DNA from: Ignavibacteria bacterium
GTDB taxonomy: Bacteria > Bacteroidota > Ignavibacteria > UBA10030
Length of the DNA: 64,000 nt
Reading direction: 5' to 3'
Assembly (NCBI GenBank): GCA_016873805.1
Contig: VGVZ01000003.1
Coordinates: 115,458 to 179,457, forward strand
The notes beneath the pieces were generated by a model. The model ran no database searches, had not been told where the DNA came from, and was given only the letters and a program-made list of their open reading frames with translations. Numbering within the stretch: the first letter of the stretch is position 1; the number at the start of each line of letters is the position of its first letter. Shown in pieces: positions 1 through 9,744 of this stretch. The translations under genes and the position numbers were made by a program.

Positions 1-204
1 AACGTCTTCCCGAACACGGGAACGGCGCAGGATGACGCATGGCTGCGAAGCCCGCTTGCTGCTTCGTTCCTTGCGATTCCCGGCTATGCCGAATTTTACA
101 AAGCGATCAACATCGACAACCGGCATGCCTACATCGGCGCGACAGGGAATGATCTCTTCGGCACTCCGAGACAGATTCGCGTTGGGGTAAAGGTCGAACT
201 CTAG
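1..204 (+). CDS. TonB-dependent outer-membrane receptor, C-terminal fragment
   Basis: Only the last 67 codons are inside the window; the reading frame is open from base 1 and ends with TAG at 202-204. The final residues (GTPRQIRVGVKVEL) alternate polar and hydrophobic positions and end in a short beta strand, as in SusC/RagA-like and other TonB-dependent receptors. A large surface protein and a PorV/PorQ-like protein follow, which fits an outer-membrane uptake or secretion module. The plug domain and TonB box lie outside the window, so the family is inferred from the tail and context only. Another beta-barrel protein is possible. Confidence 0.6.
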   Translation, partial: NVFPNTGTAQDDAWLRSPLAASFLAIPGYAEFYKAINIDNRHAYIGATGNDLFGTPRQIRVGVKVEL

Positions 205-286
205 TTGGTGAGCGGCCGCGTGTGAACGACGCGGCCAGTGAAGTTCATTGATTGAAACTAACTCGATCAACGTAAGGAGTTTTCCT

Positions 287-3200
287 ATGTCCAAAACAAT
301 TCATCGATTTCCTCTTGTGGCTGCCGTGCTCTGTTTGCTGCTCGCAGGATCGGTCTCGTTGAGTGCGAAGGACCCTGACAAGAGCGGTACCGAAAAGAAG
401 CAGTCTCTTGCCAAAGGAGCCGCATACAATACGAAGTATGCCGTACTCAACATCAGCAATCTATCGACCTTTCACAGGTACGATGGATTGTCAAACCATT
501 CTCCTGCGTCGGACAACGGCCTTTACTATCCCAAGTTCACCTCGTGGGCAATCTATGAGGATGGACTGATGTGGGGCGCCAAGGCCTACACCAACGCGGC
601 AAAGACGAGTCCAGCACCGCTCAATCAATTGATACGCGTCGGCGGTTCTCACTACCGGTGCGGCACACAGGCCGGTCGGCTTATCGGAACCGGCGCCAGT
701 GCGGTCGGGGACGACCCGAACGGTCCCCTCGTCCGTGCCTTCCGAATTCGCCGGGACTACTTCACAATGGACCCGGAGGAGCTTCGGAAAGATGCTGCGA
801 ACGTCTACGAAATACCGGTCATTCAGGTAACCGATGTGCTCATGGCGGAAGTTCTGGCCCAGTACGAAAAGGATTGGAAAGACTGGCCGGTTGCCTACGG
901 CGCACCATACATCGAGCGGAACGGAGTCCCGGGTTACCAGGCTCCGAAAGCGTTCAGCGCGGCCTTCAACGCTGATAGTCTCATCTCGGGCAATTATGAT
1001 GAACCGGGAATCGCCGGCAGCGACCCAAATTCCCCTGCCGACCAGGTCATCTGGATGGTCTTCAACGACCTCAGCAGAGCGCTCACCACGGCTCTCAATG
1101 GTTCCGAGCCGATGGGTCTGGAAGTCCAGAAGACACTTTGGGGCTACAAGCGCTCCGACGCGTTGGGCAATCTCTACTTCCAACGATACAAACTCATCAA
1201 TAAGGGTGGGGTTGATGTCAGCGGAACAGGAACGAAGGGCTTCTTCTGGCTCGACAGCATGTACGTCGCGCAATGGTCCGATCCCGATCTCGGCGGAGCA
1301 GGAGATGACCTGATCGGTTGCGACACCGTGCTCAGCGTGGGCTTCGTGTACAACGGTGTTCCAATCGACCTCGAGTATCAGAAATACCGTCTCCCGCCCC
1401 CATCCTCAGGCTATGACTTCCTCGCCGGCCCAATGGTGGCTTCACCGGGAGGCAGAGCCGTGTTTGATATGAAATATCGGGATGGGTACAAGAATCTCGG
1501 CATGACGGGATTCTCCTGGTTCTCTGCCGGAGCGGCGATATCAGATCCTCCGTCCGCGTATGCGACCGGAACGATCAGGTGGTACAAGATGCTTCGGGGG
1601 TATGCTCCTGTCGATGGAGCTGACAGCTACTATCCCTGGCATCCTGCATATCTCCCGGCAGGTCCCTTCCCGCTTTCCGGAGATCCTGTGACCGGAAAAG
1701 GGTACGTTGACGGTTTGGGGACGACCTACTCGTTTGCCCCGGGCGATCGACGCTTGAACCTTGCGTCAGGACCATTCAATCTCGCCCCCGGCGACACGCA
1801 GGAAGTCACCGTCGGCGTGGTGGTTGGTCTCGGTTCCGACAGAATCTCGAGCGTGGCAGTGTTGAAGTTCAACGATCGGTTCGCGCAGAATACGTTCGAT
1901 GCTCTCTTCGCTGTCACGAAACCTCCGGTCGCACCGGATGTCAAGATTGCAGAGCTGGATGGCCAGGTGGTTCTGGAATGGGGCTCGAATCTCCAGCGAG
2001 TCAGCGACATCGAGACCCGGGTTGGGAATCCCGGTGCCTACAAGTTCGAAGGGTACAACGTCTACCAATTCCCGACCGCCGGATCGTCCTTGAAGGATGC
2101 GAAACGCCTTGCGACGTTCGATCTTCCGACCGATCCTGCCGTCGTTCTCGATGAGCAGTTCGACGCGAATTCTGGGCTTGTTCTCTTCAAGCCGGTTCAA
2201 TTCGGAACGAATAGCGGAATCACGCGGTATTTCAAACTCGACAAAGACTACATCCGAGATCTCCCGAGGCTGTACAATGGCCAGGATTACTATGTTGCAG
2301 TCACGGCCTATGCAGTTGCTACGGTACCGGGATTTCTCCCGTCCGTGCTGGAATCAAGTCCGACGGTTCTGGCAGTCCGTCCGCAGGTTCCGTTCGGAAA
2401 GGTGCTTTCGATCGGGTCCGGTGATACTCTGAAGTTCACGAAGGTTGGAACCAGCGATGGTGTTGTTCGACCGATCGTGGTCAATCCGCTGGCCGGGACC
2501 GGCGATACGTACGAAGTGACGTTCCAGCCGATCGCAGGGAGTGCCAACACGAGCTGGACGCTGAAGAACAAGACGAAGAACACGACGCTTCTTTCCGGCG
2601 AGACCAATCAATCCGGGGACGGCAACTACAAGATGGTGGAAGGCGGTATCTTCCTGAAGGTTGAGGGACCACCACCCGGAATGAAAGACTGGTCCATTCC
2701 AAACGGTTCTCGGCGCTTCACCTGGGCAGATGGATGGACCGGCTTTGAAGGTTTCGAAGGGACCATCGGCTGGAACGAACCGGCATACTACTTTGGCAGT
2801 ATTCCGGAAAAGACGGTCAAGGCGCATGAGTTGAAGAACGTTCTGATCAAGCTCGCCGAAGCACAGTCGCACACATCATCCAATCCGGCATCGGGAACTG
2901 GAAATCCGTATGGCGGCTGGGATGTCGACAATCCGGGCGCTGATCCGAATTTCTCCTATGCTTACCGCTTCGTGAGAGGCGTTGCGGTTGGTGGTACTGC
3001 CGCGCGTCCGGAGTTTGCTCCATATATTATCAACAGAGCGAGCGGATATCCGTATCAGGATTACAAGCGAGGGGTGCCATTCTCCGCCTGGGATGTGGAA
3101 GCGAATCCGCCAGTGCGGCTTGCTGTCGCAATCCATGAAAACAACGTCGCAGCTGGACTGGTCGATGGCAAATGGTGGCCGCCTGCGAATGGGACGGGTG

Positions 3201-3784
3201 TGACACAGTCAACGGTGCGTGATATGGTGTTCATTATGAATACGCCATACACCGGTGCCACACCGGACCCCGCCATCACATCGAAGAACATGCTGACTCA
3301 AGGTTTGCCCATCATGTACTGGCTCGGCGTGAATCGCCGCGGCGGCGCAAATTTCTCCGCCGGCGATGAGTTCCTCATCCTCGCCAATCACGTCAACACG
3401 ACGGCCACGGTATTCAACTATACGGTTCCTGCGCCGGCGACATCAGCAGAGCATCAGATTGCCAGCGCGAATGAGCTCGGCGTGTTTCCGAATCCGTACT
3501 ATGCCTCAAATCCCGCAGAGACGAACAGGTTCGGCAGATTCGTCACATTTAACAATTTGCCGAAGAAGGCGACAATCAGAATCTTCAACGTTGCCGGTCA
3601 TATGGTCACGACACTCGAGAAGGACGACAACTCGCAATTCTTCCGGTGGAACCTGACCAACAGGTACAACTTCCCGGTGGCGAGCGGAATGTATGTTGCG
3701 TTCGTTGACATGCCGGAACTCGGCATCACGAAGATGCTGAAGCTGGCTATTATCCAAGAGCAAGAACTCCTGGATGTCTACTAG
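287..3784 (+). CDS. Large secreted surface protein with C-terminal type IX secretion sorting domain
   Basis: This 1165-residue protein starts at the ATG at 287, preceded by AAGGAG at 274-279; an earlier in-frame start at 248 would put extra residues before the signal peptide. Residues 1-28 form a typical Sec signal (a KTIHR basic end, a long Leu/Val/Ala core, then SLSA). Most of the protein is Gly/Pro/aromatic-rich with no enzyme motif that I recognise, and a stretch around residues 565-690 resembles fibronectin-III-like surface domains. The last 100 residues (VFPNPYYAS, IRIFNVAGHMV, a W-N-L-T segment, VASGMYVAFVD) match type A C-terminal sorting domains that direct proteins through the type IX system. 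A PorV/PorQ-like gene follows 39 bp later. The molecular function is unknown; secretion and surface attachment are inferred. Confidence 0.75.
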   Translation: MSKTIHRFPLVAAVLCLLLAGSVSLSAKDPDKSGTEKKQSLAKGAAYNTKYAVLNISNLSTFHRYDGLSNHSPASDNGLYYPKFTSWAIYEDGLMWGAKAYTNAAKTSPAPLNQLIRVGGSHYRCGTQAGRLIGTGASAVGDDPNGPLVRAFRIRRDYFTMDPEELRKDAANVYEIPVIQVTDVLMAEVLAQYEKDWKDWPVAYGAPYIERNGVPGYQAPKAFSAAFNADSLISGNYDEPGIAGSDPNSPADQVIWMVFNDLSRALTTALNGSEPMGLEVQKTLWGYKRSDALGNLYFQRYKLINKGGVDVSGTGTKGFFWLDSMYVAQWSDPDLGGAGDDLIGCDTVLSVGFVYNGVPIDLEYQKYRLPPPSSGYDFLAGPMVASPGGRAVFDMKYRDGYKNLGMTGFSWFSAGAAISDPPSAYATGTIRWYKMLRGYAPVDGADSYYPWHPAYLPAGPFPLSGDPVTGKGYVDGLGTTYSFAPGDRRLNLASGPFNLAPGDTQEVTVGVVVGLGSDRISSVAVLKFNDRFAQNTFDALFAVTKPPVAPDVKIAELDGQVVLEWGSNLQRVSDIETRVGNPGAYKFEGYNVYQFPTAGSSLKDAKRLATFDLPTDPAVVLDEQFDANSGLVLFKPVQFGTNSGITRYFKLDKDYIRDLPRLYNGQDYYVAVTAYAVATVPGFLPSVLESSPTVLAVRPQVPFGKVLSIGSGDTLKFTKVGTSDGVVRPIVVNPLAGTGDTYEVTFQPIAGSANTSWTLKNKTKNTTLLSGETNQSGDGNYKMVEGGIFLKVEGPPPGMKDWSIPNGSRRFTWADGWTGFEGFEGTIGWNEPAYYFGSIPEKTVKAHELKNVLIKLAEAQSHTSSNPASGTGNPYGGWDVDNPGADPNFSYAYRFVRGVAVGGTAARPEFAPYIINRASGYPYQDYKRGVPFSAWDVEANPPVRLAVAIHENNVAAGLVDGKWWPPANGTGVTQSTVRDMVFIMNTPYTGATPDPAITSKNMLTQGLPIMYWLGVNRRGGANFSAGDEFLILANHVNTTATVFNYTVPAPATSAEHQIASANELGVFPNPYYASNPAETNRFGRFVTFNNLPKKATIRIFNVAGHMVTTLEKDDNSQFFRWNLTNRYNFPVASGMYVAFVDMPELGITKMLKLAIIQEQELLDVY

Positions 3785-3823
3785 TCATTCTCACATCCAA
3801 AGAATGAACAAGGAGAAATTGAA

Positions 3824-4870
3824 ATGAATAACAGGTTTCTTAATTATCTTGCGGTGGCCTGTCTGATTCTCGCTCTTGGCATTCAAACCGGCGAAGCGCA
3901 GAATAAGAGGATAGGGACAGCCGCAGCATCGGAACTGCTTGTTCCCATCGGTGCCCGTGATTTTGCCATGGGAGGTGCATCAATCTCCACGGCAAAAGGT
4001 GTCGAGGCGATTCACTGGAATCCGGCGGGGCTGGGCCGAATCGGCTATTCCGCCGAGGGAATGTTCTCGACGATGAGCTACATCGGTGATATCGGTGTGA
4101 ACTACGGCGCCGTTGGTGCACACTTCAGCGGTATCGGAAGTATCGGCATCAGCGTCAAAACTCTGGATTTCGGTGATATCAAGCTCACAACGCATGACGA
4201 TCCGGAAGGAAAGGGTGGACGTCTGTTTTCACCGACCTACGCAACCATCGGCTTCACGTATGCTCGCGATCTCACCGACGCGATCTCGGTCGGGACCTCC
4301 GTGAAGGTCATCTCCGAGCAAATCGACCGCGTCTCAGCAACCGGATTCGCGATTGATTTCGGCGTTCAATATACAGGTCTCGCCGGTGTCCGGGGTCTGG
4401 GCGTCGGAGTTGCCGTGAAGAACATCGGACCGCAGATGAAGTTCGACGGACCGGGTCTTCTCCGCAGTGGGACGGCGAGCGGCGAGCGCCGACCCGAACA
4501 GAAATACGTGATCGATGCCGCGTCATTCGAACTCCCTTCACTGATTGAGATCGGATTGTCCTACGGCGGCGCTTTCGAGGACAACCTGAAGTATTCGATG
4601 AACAGCTCGTTCACGAACAATAACCTGTACTACGACGAGTACCGACTTGGAGGGGAAGTCGGATACACGATCGAAGATCTGTCACTGTTCGGTCGCGCCG
4701 GTATGGCGATGACGCCACAAGCAGAGGAAAAGGAGAATATTTTCGGACCGACATTCGGTTTTGGTATTCACTATACCATGACCGGCATGAGTGTCTCCCT
4801 TGACTTTGCGTATCGGCAGGTCGAATTCTTCGACGCCAACCAGGTGATCTCGGTGAAGATCGGGTTCTAG
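3824..4870 (+). CDS. PorV/PorQ family outer-membrane protein
   Basis: This 348-residue protein has a signal peptide ending near GEAQ (residues 23-26). The segment GARDFAMGGASISTAKGVEAIHWNPAGL is the hallmark of the PorV/PorQ (UPF0164) family of FadL-like beta barrels, and the protein ends in a hydrophobic strand closing on Phe (VISVKIGF), as outer-membrane proteins do. In type IX secretion, PorV-like proteins act as shuttles or anchors for cargo carrying a C-terminal sorting domain. The gene directly upstream encodes such a cargo, so a dedicated pairing is plausible. AAGGAGA lies shortly before the ATG. A rho-independent terminator follows at 4939-4975, closing the unit. Confidence 0.85.
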   Translation: MNNRFLNYLAVACLILALGIQTGEAQNKRIGTAAASELLVPIGARDFAMGGASISTAKGVEAIHWNPAGLGRIGYSAEGMFSTMSYIGDIGVNYGAVGAHFSGIGSIGISVKTLDFGDIKLTTHDDPEGKGGRLFSPTYATIGFTYARDLTDAISVGTSVKVISEQIDRVSATGFAIDFGVQYTGLAGVRGLGVGVAVKNIGPQMKFDGPGLLRSGTASGERRPEQKYVIDAASFELPSLIEIGLSYGGAFEDNLKYSMNSSFTNNNLYYDEYRLGGEVGYTIEDLSLFGRAGMAMTPQAEEKENIFGPTFGFGIHYTMTGMSVSLDFAYRQVEFFDANQVISVKIGF

Positions 4871-4938
4871 TACCCTGATCATCCCTCTCCATCGATGCTG
4901 TTTCGTGTGGAGAGGTCGTCAGGATGAATGAGGTACAG

Positions 4939-4975
4939 AGAGGCTGTCCGGATGTCTTGGACAGCCTCTTTCTTT
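4939..4975 (+). terminator. Rho-independent terminator after the PorV/PorQ-like gene
   Basis: An 11-bp perfect stem (AGAGGCTGTCC at 4939-4949 with GGACAGCCTCT at 4959-4969) encloses a 9-nt loop and is followed by a T-rich tract. It lies about 70 bp downstream of the preceding stop codon and separates that unit from the PIG-L-like gene. Confidence 0.85.
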
Positions 4976-5085
4976 ACAACCCGTGTGGCAATTCTGGGAA
5001 AAGAACGTTACACTATCTCACGATGTCTCCCAACGCTTTCCTCCCATGCATTGAGCTCAATCTCATCAATCAATTCGATGGACGT

Positions 5086-7440
5086 ATGATTCGCACTCTG
5101 TTTCTCTCGTTGTCACTCTTTTTTTTCACCCTGTCACCGTCACTCCGCGCACAGTCTGTTGGTCCTCAGCAGGAGTCGCATGATTTCTACTCCCTGGGCC
5201 TAGAACTCTCGAGCACGCTGAATGTGTTGATGATTTCCCTGCAACCGGGCTACGAGGATTTCTCTGCTCTGGCCTATTTCAAAATGGGGCGGGGAGCGAA
5301 AGTCATGAGTGCGTACGTTACGAACGGGGAGGCGGGGAACAGCGATGCCGGCTATGAGTATCCGAGCATCCTTGCCGCCACTCGGAGGCAGGAAGCGTCT
5401 CACGCATTGAAAACATTAGGGATTGAGCACAATTTCCTCGCGTTTGTCGGAATTGAAGCTGTTCACGATTCGGCGCGTCTGGAGACCTTGTGGCCCGCCG
5501 ACTCCCTCCGGATGAAACTTGCCCGATTGATATCGGGATTCAAACCGGATCTCCTCATTCTAACCGGAGACTATGAACTCGGGAACTCCAGCATCAGGTG
5601 GAAGACGGTGCGCCGCGTCCTGCTCGAAGCGGTCTCGAGCCTCCAGCCGCCAAAGCAAACTTCAGCATTACGGTCCGCAATACCACAATTCCCCTATTGG
5701 TCAGTGGGACGCGTTGTCTGTGATGACGGTCAGGCACGAGGCGTGAAAATCCCGGTTGGTGCTAGACATCTAAGATCAAACAAGACGTATGAGGAAATCG
5801 CTGAGACGGCGGCCGGGCACTATGCCTCGCTGCGCTTTCAGCGCGCGATGTGGAATGTGAATTCCTCGCGGACTTACTCCGTCATCTCTCCAAAGAACTC
5901 ACCCGCCCTCAGCGCGATGGATCAAGGGCTGTCGCCCAAGCTCTCTCAGACCTACGAATCACTTGGCTCTCGTATCAAGTCGCTTGCCGCGACACTCCAG
6001 AAGATCCCGAAAGGGAGAAGCGTGCCGAAGTCTGAACGAGCGGCGCTGCTGAAGAGTATTGTGGCCCTCATTGACGAAGTCGATTCTGCTCTCTCCAATG
6101 TGAACCAGCTGAGCGCGGCCGAACGGAAAACGATTCTCGGTTGGAAAGGAGATCTGGAAGCCCTGCGGGCTGCCCTGCTTGGCGTTTCCTTGCGCTACTC
6201 TCTGAGCGAGCGCATTCTCACAAACGTCCAGTTGACGTACCTGATGATCGACTCGATCAGCGGTCTTTCGAGGAGCGGGACAACCGAGATCTTTTTTCCC
6301 GGAGTGGATCATGGGTGGATTGTCAATGAGTGGACCGAAAAACGACTCCCGCTTGAGGTCGGGACTGCGTATCGCCTGCTTTCTCCCAAGAGCGTCGTCT
6401 ACAATCATCCCGATCATCAGTTTGGTACTCAAAACCCGTCGCTGGAGAATCCTTTCCTCTTTTTCATCATCCATCGTTCAGCGGCGAGAGAATCGACATT
6501 TGTCTATCGATCGGCGGTGGACATCAAGTTTGCGCCGCGCTTCAACGTGGAAGTGCTGAGGCCAATCGTCTACGCGGTCGACTCGGAGGTCGTGCCAGTC
6601 CGATTGACCAACAACTCTCGTGACGGCGTCTTCGATGAATACGGAGTGAGCGAACCGAATGCGAGTTCGAACAAAGTGGCCTTCCGGCTATCGAACAAAG
6701 GTGACTCGCGCCTGGATACGCTGTTCCTGACCTGGAAAGAACTGCCCGAGGAGGGATCTCACATCATCCCGATCAAGATCAAGGATGAATCGGTTGGGGG
6801 TATTGTCGTCCGGCGATTTGAGGTTGCCACCGGAGACGCGAAGAACGTCGGACTCATGAGCCCTTACGAGAGTGGTCCCACCGAGGAGACTCTCCGGCGT
6901 CTCAAGCTCAGAATTCGGCGAATCTCGCTGGCATCGGAATCGCTCGCAGATATCCCTGATCTCGATGTCCTCATCGTCGATCATCGCGCCTTGACGTTTC
7001 GGCAGATTTCTCCAGAACAACGACGCTCGATCGAGAACAGGGTGCGAAGCGGTCTCCATCTCGTCGTCCTCACGCAAGATGCCTCGGTGTGGAACCGGTC
7101 ACCGTTGGTCGATGGAATATCGCTCCTGCGCGTTGAAGGGAACGATGAAAAAACCGAGGTGGCGTATGAGCCCGACCATCCCTTCATGATGCGTCCAAAC
7201 AAGCTGACCGACGAAGACTGGAATAATTGGATTTATGAACGGACGCTGAACGGTGTGGATGTCCGAAGTCTCGACGGCGCCCTGACCGCGGTTGCCCGCA
7301 GTTCGGAAGGCAATCCTTACATCCTGACGAAGGGTTTCGGCTCAGGAAAAGTCACCTATGTCAATCTCTCTCTCCATCATCAGTTCATCAATATTCATGA
7401 TGGTGCGATGAGAATTCTCGCGAATGTGATTTTCAACTAA
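5086..7440 (+). CDS. PIG-L/LmbE-like protein with degenerate metal site and C-terminal amidotransferase-like domain
   Basis: The start is taken as the ATG at 5086 because it opens a clean signal peptide (MIRTLFLSLSLFFF...RAQ), giving 784 residues; a longer in-frame reading from 4924 would run through the terminator. Residues 45-185 have the PIG-L/LmbE layout (N-V-L-M-I-S, then VTNGEAG, then ATRRQEASHALKTLGI), the fold of zinc-dependent N-acetylglucosamine deacetylases. The normal AHPDDE signature reads LQPGYE at residues 52-57, and the later H-x-D-H region near residues 161-172 has no histidine. The three zinc ligands and the catalytic Asp therefore appear to be lost. The last 200 residues resemble a class I glutamine-amidotransferase-like fold seen in large periplasmic relatives. 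It is followed 22 bp later by the GWxTD gene. A binding or scaffold role is more likely than deacetylase activity. Confidence 0.7.
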   Translation: MIRTLFLSLSLFFFTLSPSLRAQSVGPQQESHDFYSLGLELSSTLNVLMISLQPGYEDFSALAYFKMGRGAKVMSAYVTNGEAGNSDAGYEYPSILAATRRQEASHALKTLGIEHNFLAFVGIEAVHDSARLETLWPADSLRMKLARLISGFKPDLLILTGDYELGNSSIRWKTVRRVLLEAVSSLQPPKQTSALRSAIPQFPYWSVGRVVCDDGQARGVKIPVGARHLRSNKTYEEIAETAAGHYASLRFQRAMWNVNSSRTYSVISPKNSPALSAMDQGLSPKLSQTYESLGSRIKSLAATLQKIPKGRSVPKSERAALLKSIVALIDEVDSALSNVNQLSAAERKTILGWKGDLEALRAALLGVSLRYSLSERILTNVQLTYLMIDSISGLSRSGTTEIFFPGVDHGWIVNEWTEKRLPLEVGTAYRLLSPKSVVYNHPDHQFGTQNPSLENPFLFFIIHRSAARESTFVYRSAVDIKFAPRFNVEVLRPIVYAVDSEVVPVRLTNNSRDGVFDEYGVSEPNASSNKVAFRLSNKGDSRLDTLFLTWKELPEEGSHIIPIKIKDESVGGIVVRRFEVATGDAKNVGLMSPYESGPTEETLRRLKLRIRRISLASESLADIPDLDVLIVDHRALTFRQISPEQRRSIENRVRSGLHLVVLTQDASVWNRSPLVDGISLLRVEGNDEKTEVAYEPDHPFMMRPNKLTDEDWNNWIYERTLNGVDVRSLDGALTAVARSSEGNPYILTKGFGSGKVTYVNLSLHHQFINIHDGAMRILANVIFN

Positions 7441-7462
7441 GCATACTCAAAGGATCACGATC

Positions 7463-8833
7463 ATGCGAACGCACGCACTCCTTGCTCTCATCCTCACCGT
7501 CGCTCTTGCGGGCTCGCTCGAGGCGCAACGCCTCGAACCGTCGGCCTCGTTTGTCGCAAGTGTCGATCTGTCCCGATTCAGGTACGATGAGACAAAGACG
7601 TACATCGAAATCTACTATGGATTCTATCCTCGTCTCATCACATATGGATTCATGAATGGACAGTATGAGGGTGCAATCTTTCTGACGACGAAGATGACGA
7701 ACAAGGAGACCGGCGAGAGAGTCATCGACAACACATCGGTCATACCGCTCTCGGTACGAGATACGTCAGCCGGAGCGAACAGAAATCTCCTGGTGTCACA
7801 GTCGGGATACGCGATCCCGTTTGGCGAGTATTCACTGGAAGTTGTTGTCGTCGATTCGATTGCGCCGGCTCGGAGAGACTCTGTCACGCTGGATGTCGTT
7901 GCCCGTGCGAATGGAGGAGGAATGTGGGCGAGCGATCCGGAGCTCTGTTCCCAGATTGTCGCTTCGACCAACACGGGAGATCCGTTCTACAAGAACTCGC
8001 TTGAAGTCGTGCCCAACCCCACATTGGTGTACGGGGTCATGACGTACCCGGTTCTCTTCTACTATTACGAGTTGTATGGTGTCCCCAGCGACAGGAACCT
8101 GAAGCTAAAAGCGTCCATCGTGGATGGCACGGGAAAGGTTGTACGCGAAGCCGAAAAAGAGAAAACGTACGGCGCGAGCAACGTCGTTGAAGTGGGAACG
8201 ATGAATGTGTCGGCCCTTGAGTCGGGGAAGTACATCTTCCGGTGCACGATTCAGGATGCGGCGGGAGAAGTGCGGACAACCTCCGAGAAGGCGTTTTTCG
8301 TCTTCAATCCCCACATCAGAACTGTGGCCGTGACCGATGCGGCTGTCATCGAGACCCAGCTCGCCGGCTTGAGTTCTGATGAGCTCGCCGATGAATTCCG
8401 GAAATGTCAGTATATCGCCACCGATCAGCATGTAAAGCTCTTTGCGCAGCTCACCAAGTCCGATGCCCAGAAGCAGTTCCTCGCTCAATTCTGGGTCGAC
8501 GCGGAAAAGGGTATCCAGGGCAAGCCGCCCATCAAGCGTCACCTTTATCTCCAGCGGGTCGCGGTGGCGCAACAGCGATTCAGTGCATTCTCGAAAGAAG
8601 GTTGGCGGACGGATCGAGGCCGAGTGCTCATTCTCTTCGGTGAACCAGACCAGATCGACAGATTCCCGAGCTCCGAATCTGCTAAACCTCATGAGATCTG
8701 GAACTACTACCAGTTGGAGAACGGAGTGGAATTCGTCTTTGTCGATCGCTCGGGATTCGGTGAATATGTCCAGGTCCATTCCTCCAAGAGAGGCGAATTG
8801 CGGGACGAGCAATGGCAGCGTTACTTGTACTAA
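7463..8833 (+). CDS. GWxTD domain-containing exported protein
   Basis: This 456-residue protein starts with a signal peptide (MRTHALLALILTVALAG...EAQ). The middle section (residues 30-290) looks like repeated beta-sandwich modules. The C-terminal 150 residues carry the domain named after the motif Gly-Trp-x-Thr-Asp, here GWRTDRGRV beginning at residue 380, followed by ILFGEPDQID and a WNYYQL segment. GWxTD proteins are found across the FCB group and related phyla and their biochemical role is unknown to me. The gene lies between the PIG-L-like gene (22 bp upstream) and the NHL gene, which it overlaps by 22 bp, so the three are probably translated from one transcript. Confidence 0.85.
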   Translation: MRTHALLALILTVALAGSLEAQRLEPSASFVASVDLSRFRYDETKTYIEIYYGFYPRLITYGFMNGQYEGAIFLTTKMTNKETGERVIDNTSVIPLSVRDTSAGANRNLLVSQSGYAIPFGEYSLEVVVVDSIAPARRDSVTLDVVARANGGGMWASDPELCSQIVASTNTGDPFYKNSLEVVPNPTLVYGVMTYPVLFYYYELYGVPSDRNLKLKASIVDGTGKVVREAEKEKTYGASNVVEVGTMNVSALESGKYIFRCTIQDAAGEVRTTSEKAFFVFNPHIRTVAVTDAAVIETQLAGLSSDELADEFRKCQYIATDQHVKLFAQLTKSDAQKQFLAQFWVDAEKGIQGKPPIKRHLYLQRVAVAQQRFSAFSKEGWRTDRGRVLILFGEPDQIDRFPSSESAKPHEIWNYYQLENGVEFVFVDRSGFGEYVQVHSSKRGELRDEQWQRYLY

Positions 8834-9711
8834 TCTGTCTGGTGATCCCTTCAATTCTCCGCGCTCAGCCGTCACGAGAAGATCAGCTGATCGTGGAGAA
8901 GTATTCGTTTGGTGATTTCACGGACGCGTACCGAATTCTCATCCACGTACAGAAGTGGGTTTATATCGCCGATCGCGCCCAGCACCGGATTCTTCTGTTC
9001 CGTGATGGTCAGACCGATCCAACGACAATCGGCGGATATGGCTGGAGTCCATCGAGCTTTGATACACCTTCCGGGATCGCCACCGACGGCCTCAACATCT
9101 ACGTTGCAGACTACGGAAATCATCGAATCCAGCGCTTCGATCGGACGTTGAGCTTAATCTCCTCATTCTCCACACGGGAGTCGGATAATCGACAGGCGCG
9201 CTTCGGATATCCTACCGGAGTTGCTCTCTCCAACCAAGGTGATCTCTTTATTCTGGATAGTGAAAACGTGAGAGTTGTCCGTTTCTCGCCGCGATCTCTT
9301 CCGCTCGGATCCTTCGGAGAGATCGAAACAAGAGCTCGTCGGCTGGTCAAGCCGCTGAAGATCGGCGTATCGCAGACCGACCGCATCTATGTTCTCGAGC
9401 CGAATCGCCTCGTTGAATACGATCCTGCGGGTAACTTTCTCCGCACAATCGGAGAGGGAATTCTCACCGATGCGAGGAGTTTTGTCATCGGGACCGAGAC
9501 GTTTCTCGTTGTCGAGCCATGGACGCTAGTCGTCTTTGACGGCAGGGGGATGATGCAGAGACAAATCTCACGAGATATGATTGCTGCTGAGCGCCCCGTC
9601 GGTGAATTCGCCGACGCCGCGATTGTGGAAGCGCAGTTCTATCTTCTCAGCCGTCATCGAGTTCACGTTTTCGATCTGGCCGATATCGTACGGGGATCGA
9701 GCAGGGAATGA
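8812..9711 (+). CDS. NHL-repeat beta-propeller protein, exported
   Basis: This 299-residue protein begins inside the end of the GWxTD gene (22-bp overlap, different frame) with a signal peptide (MAALLVLICLVIPSILRAQ). It contains several NHL-type blades, clearest in SGIATDGLNIYVADYGNHRI and YPTGVALSNQGDLFILDSEN. Such propellers usually bind proteins, glycans or peptides rather than catalyse a reaction. The overlap implies translational coupling with the GWxTD protein and suggests that the two act together in the periplasm. The partner and the ligand are not known. Confidence 0.8.
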   Translation: MAALLVLICLVIPSILRAQPSREDQLIVEKYSFGDFTDAYRILIHVQKWVYIADRAQHRILLFRDGQTDPTTIGGYGWSPSSFDTPSGIATDGLNIYVADYGNHRIQRFDRTLSLISSFSTRESDNRQARFGYPTGVALSNQGDLFILDSENVRVVRFSPRSLPLGSFGEIETRARRLVKPLKIGVSQTDRIYVLEPNRLVEYDPAGNFLRTIGEGILTDARSFVIGTETFLVVEPWTLVVFDGRGMMQRQISRDMIAAERPVGEFADAAIVEAQFYLLSRHRVHVFDLADIVRGSSRE

Positions 9712-9744
9712 CAAGACAGAACGACTCCAGCGGGGAGAGACGGC

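Noticed and set aside
4986..5014. Weak promoter-like pair (TGGCAA and TACACT) before the PIG-L-like gene
   Set aside because: The -35 box is poor; it is plausible by position but not strong enough to list as a feature.
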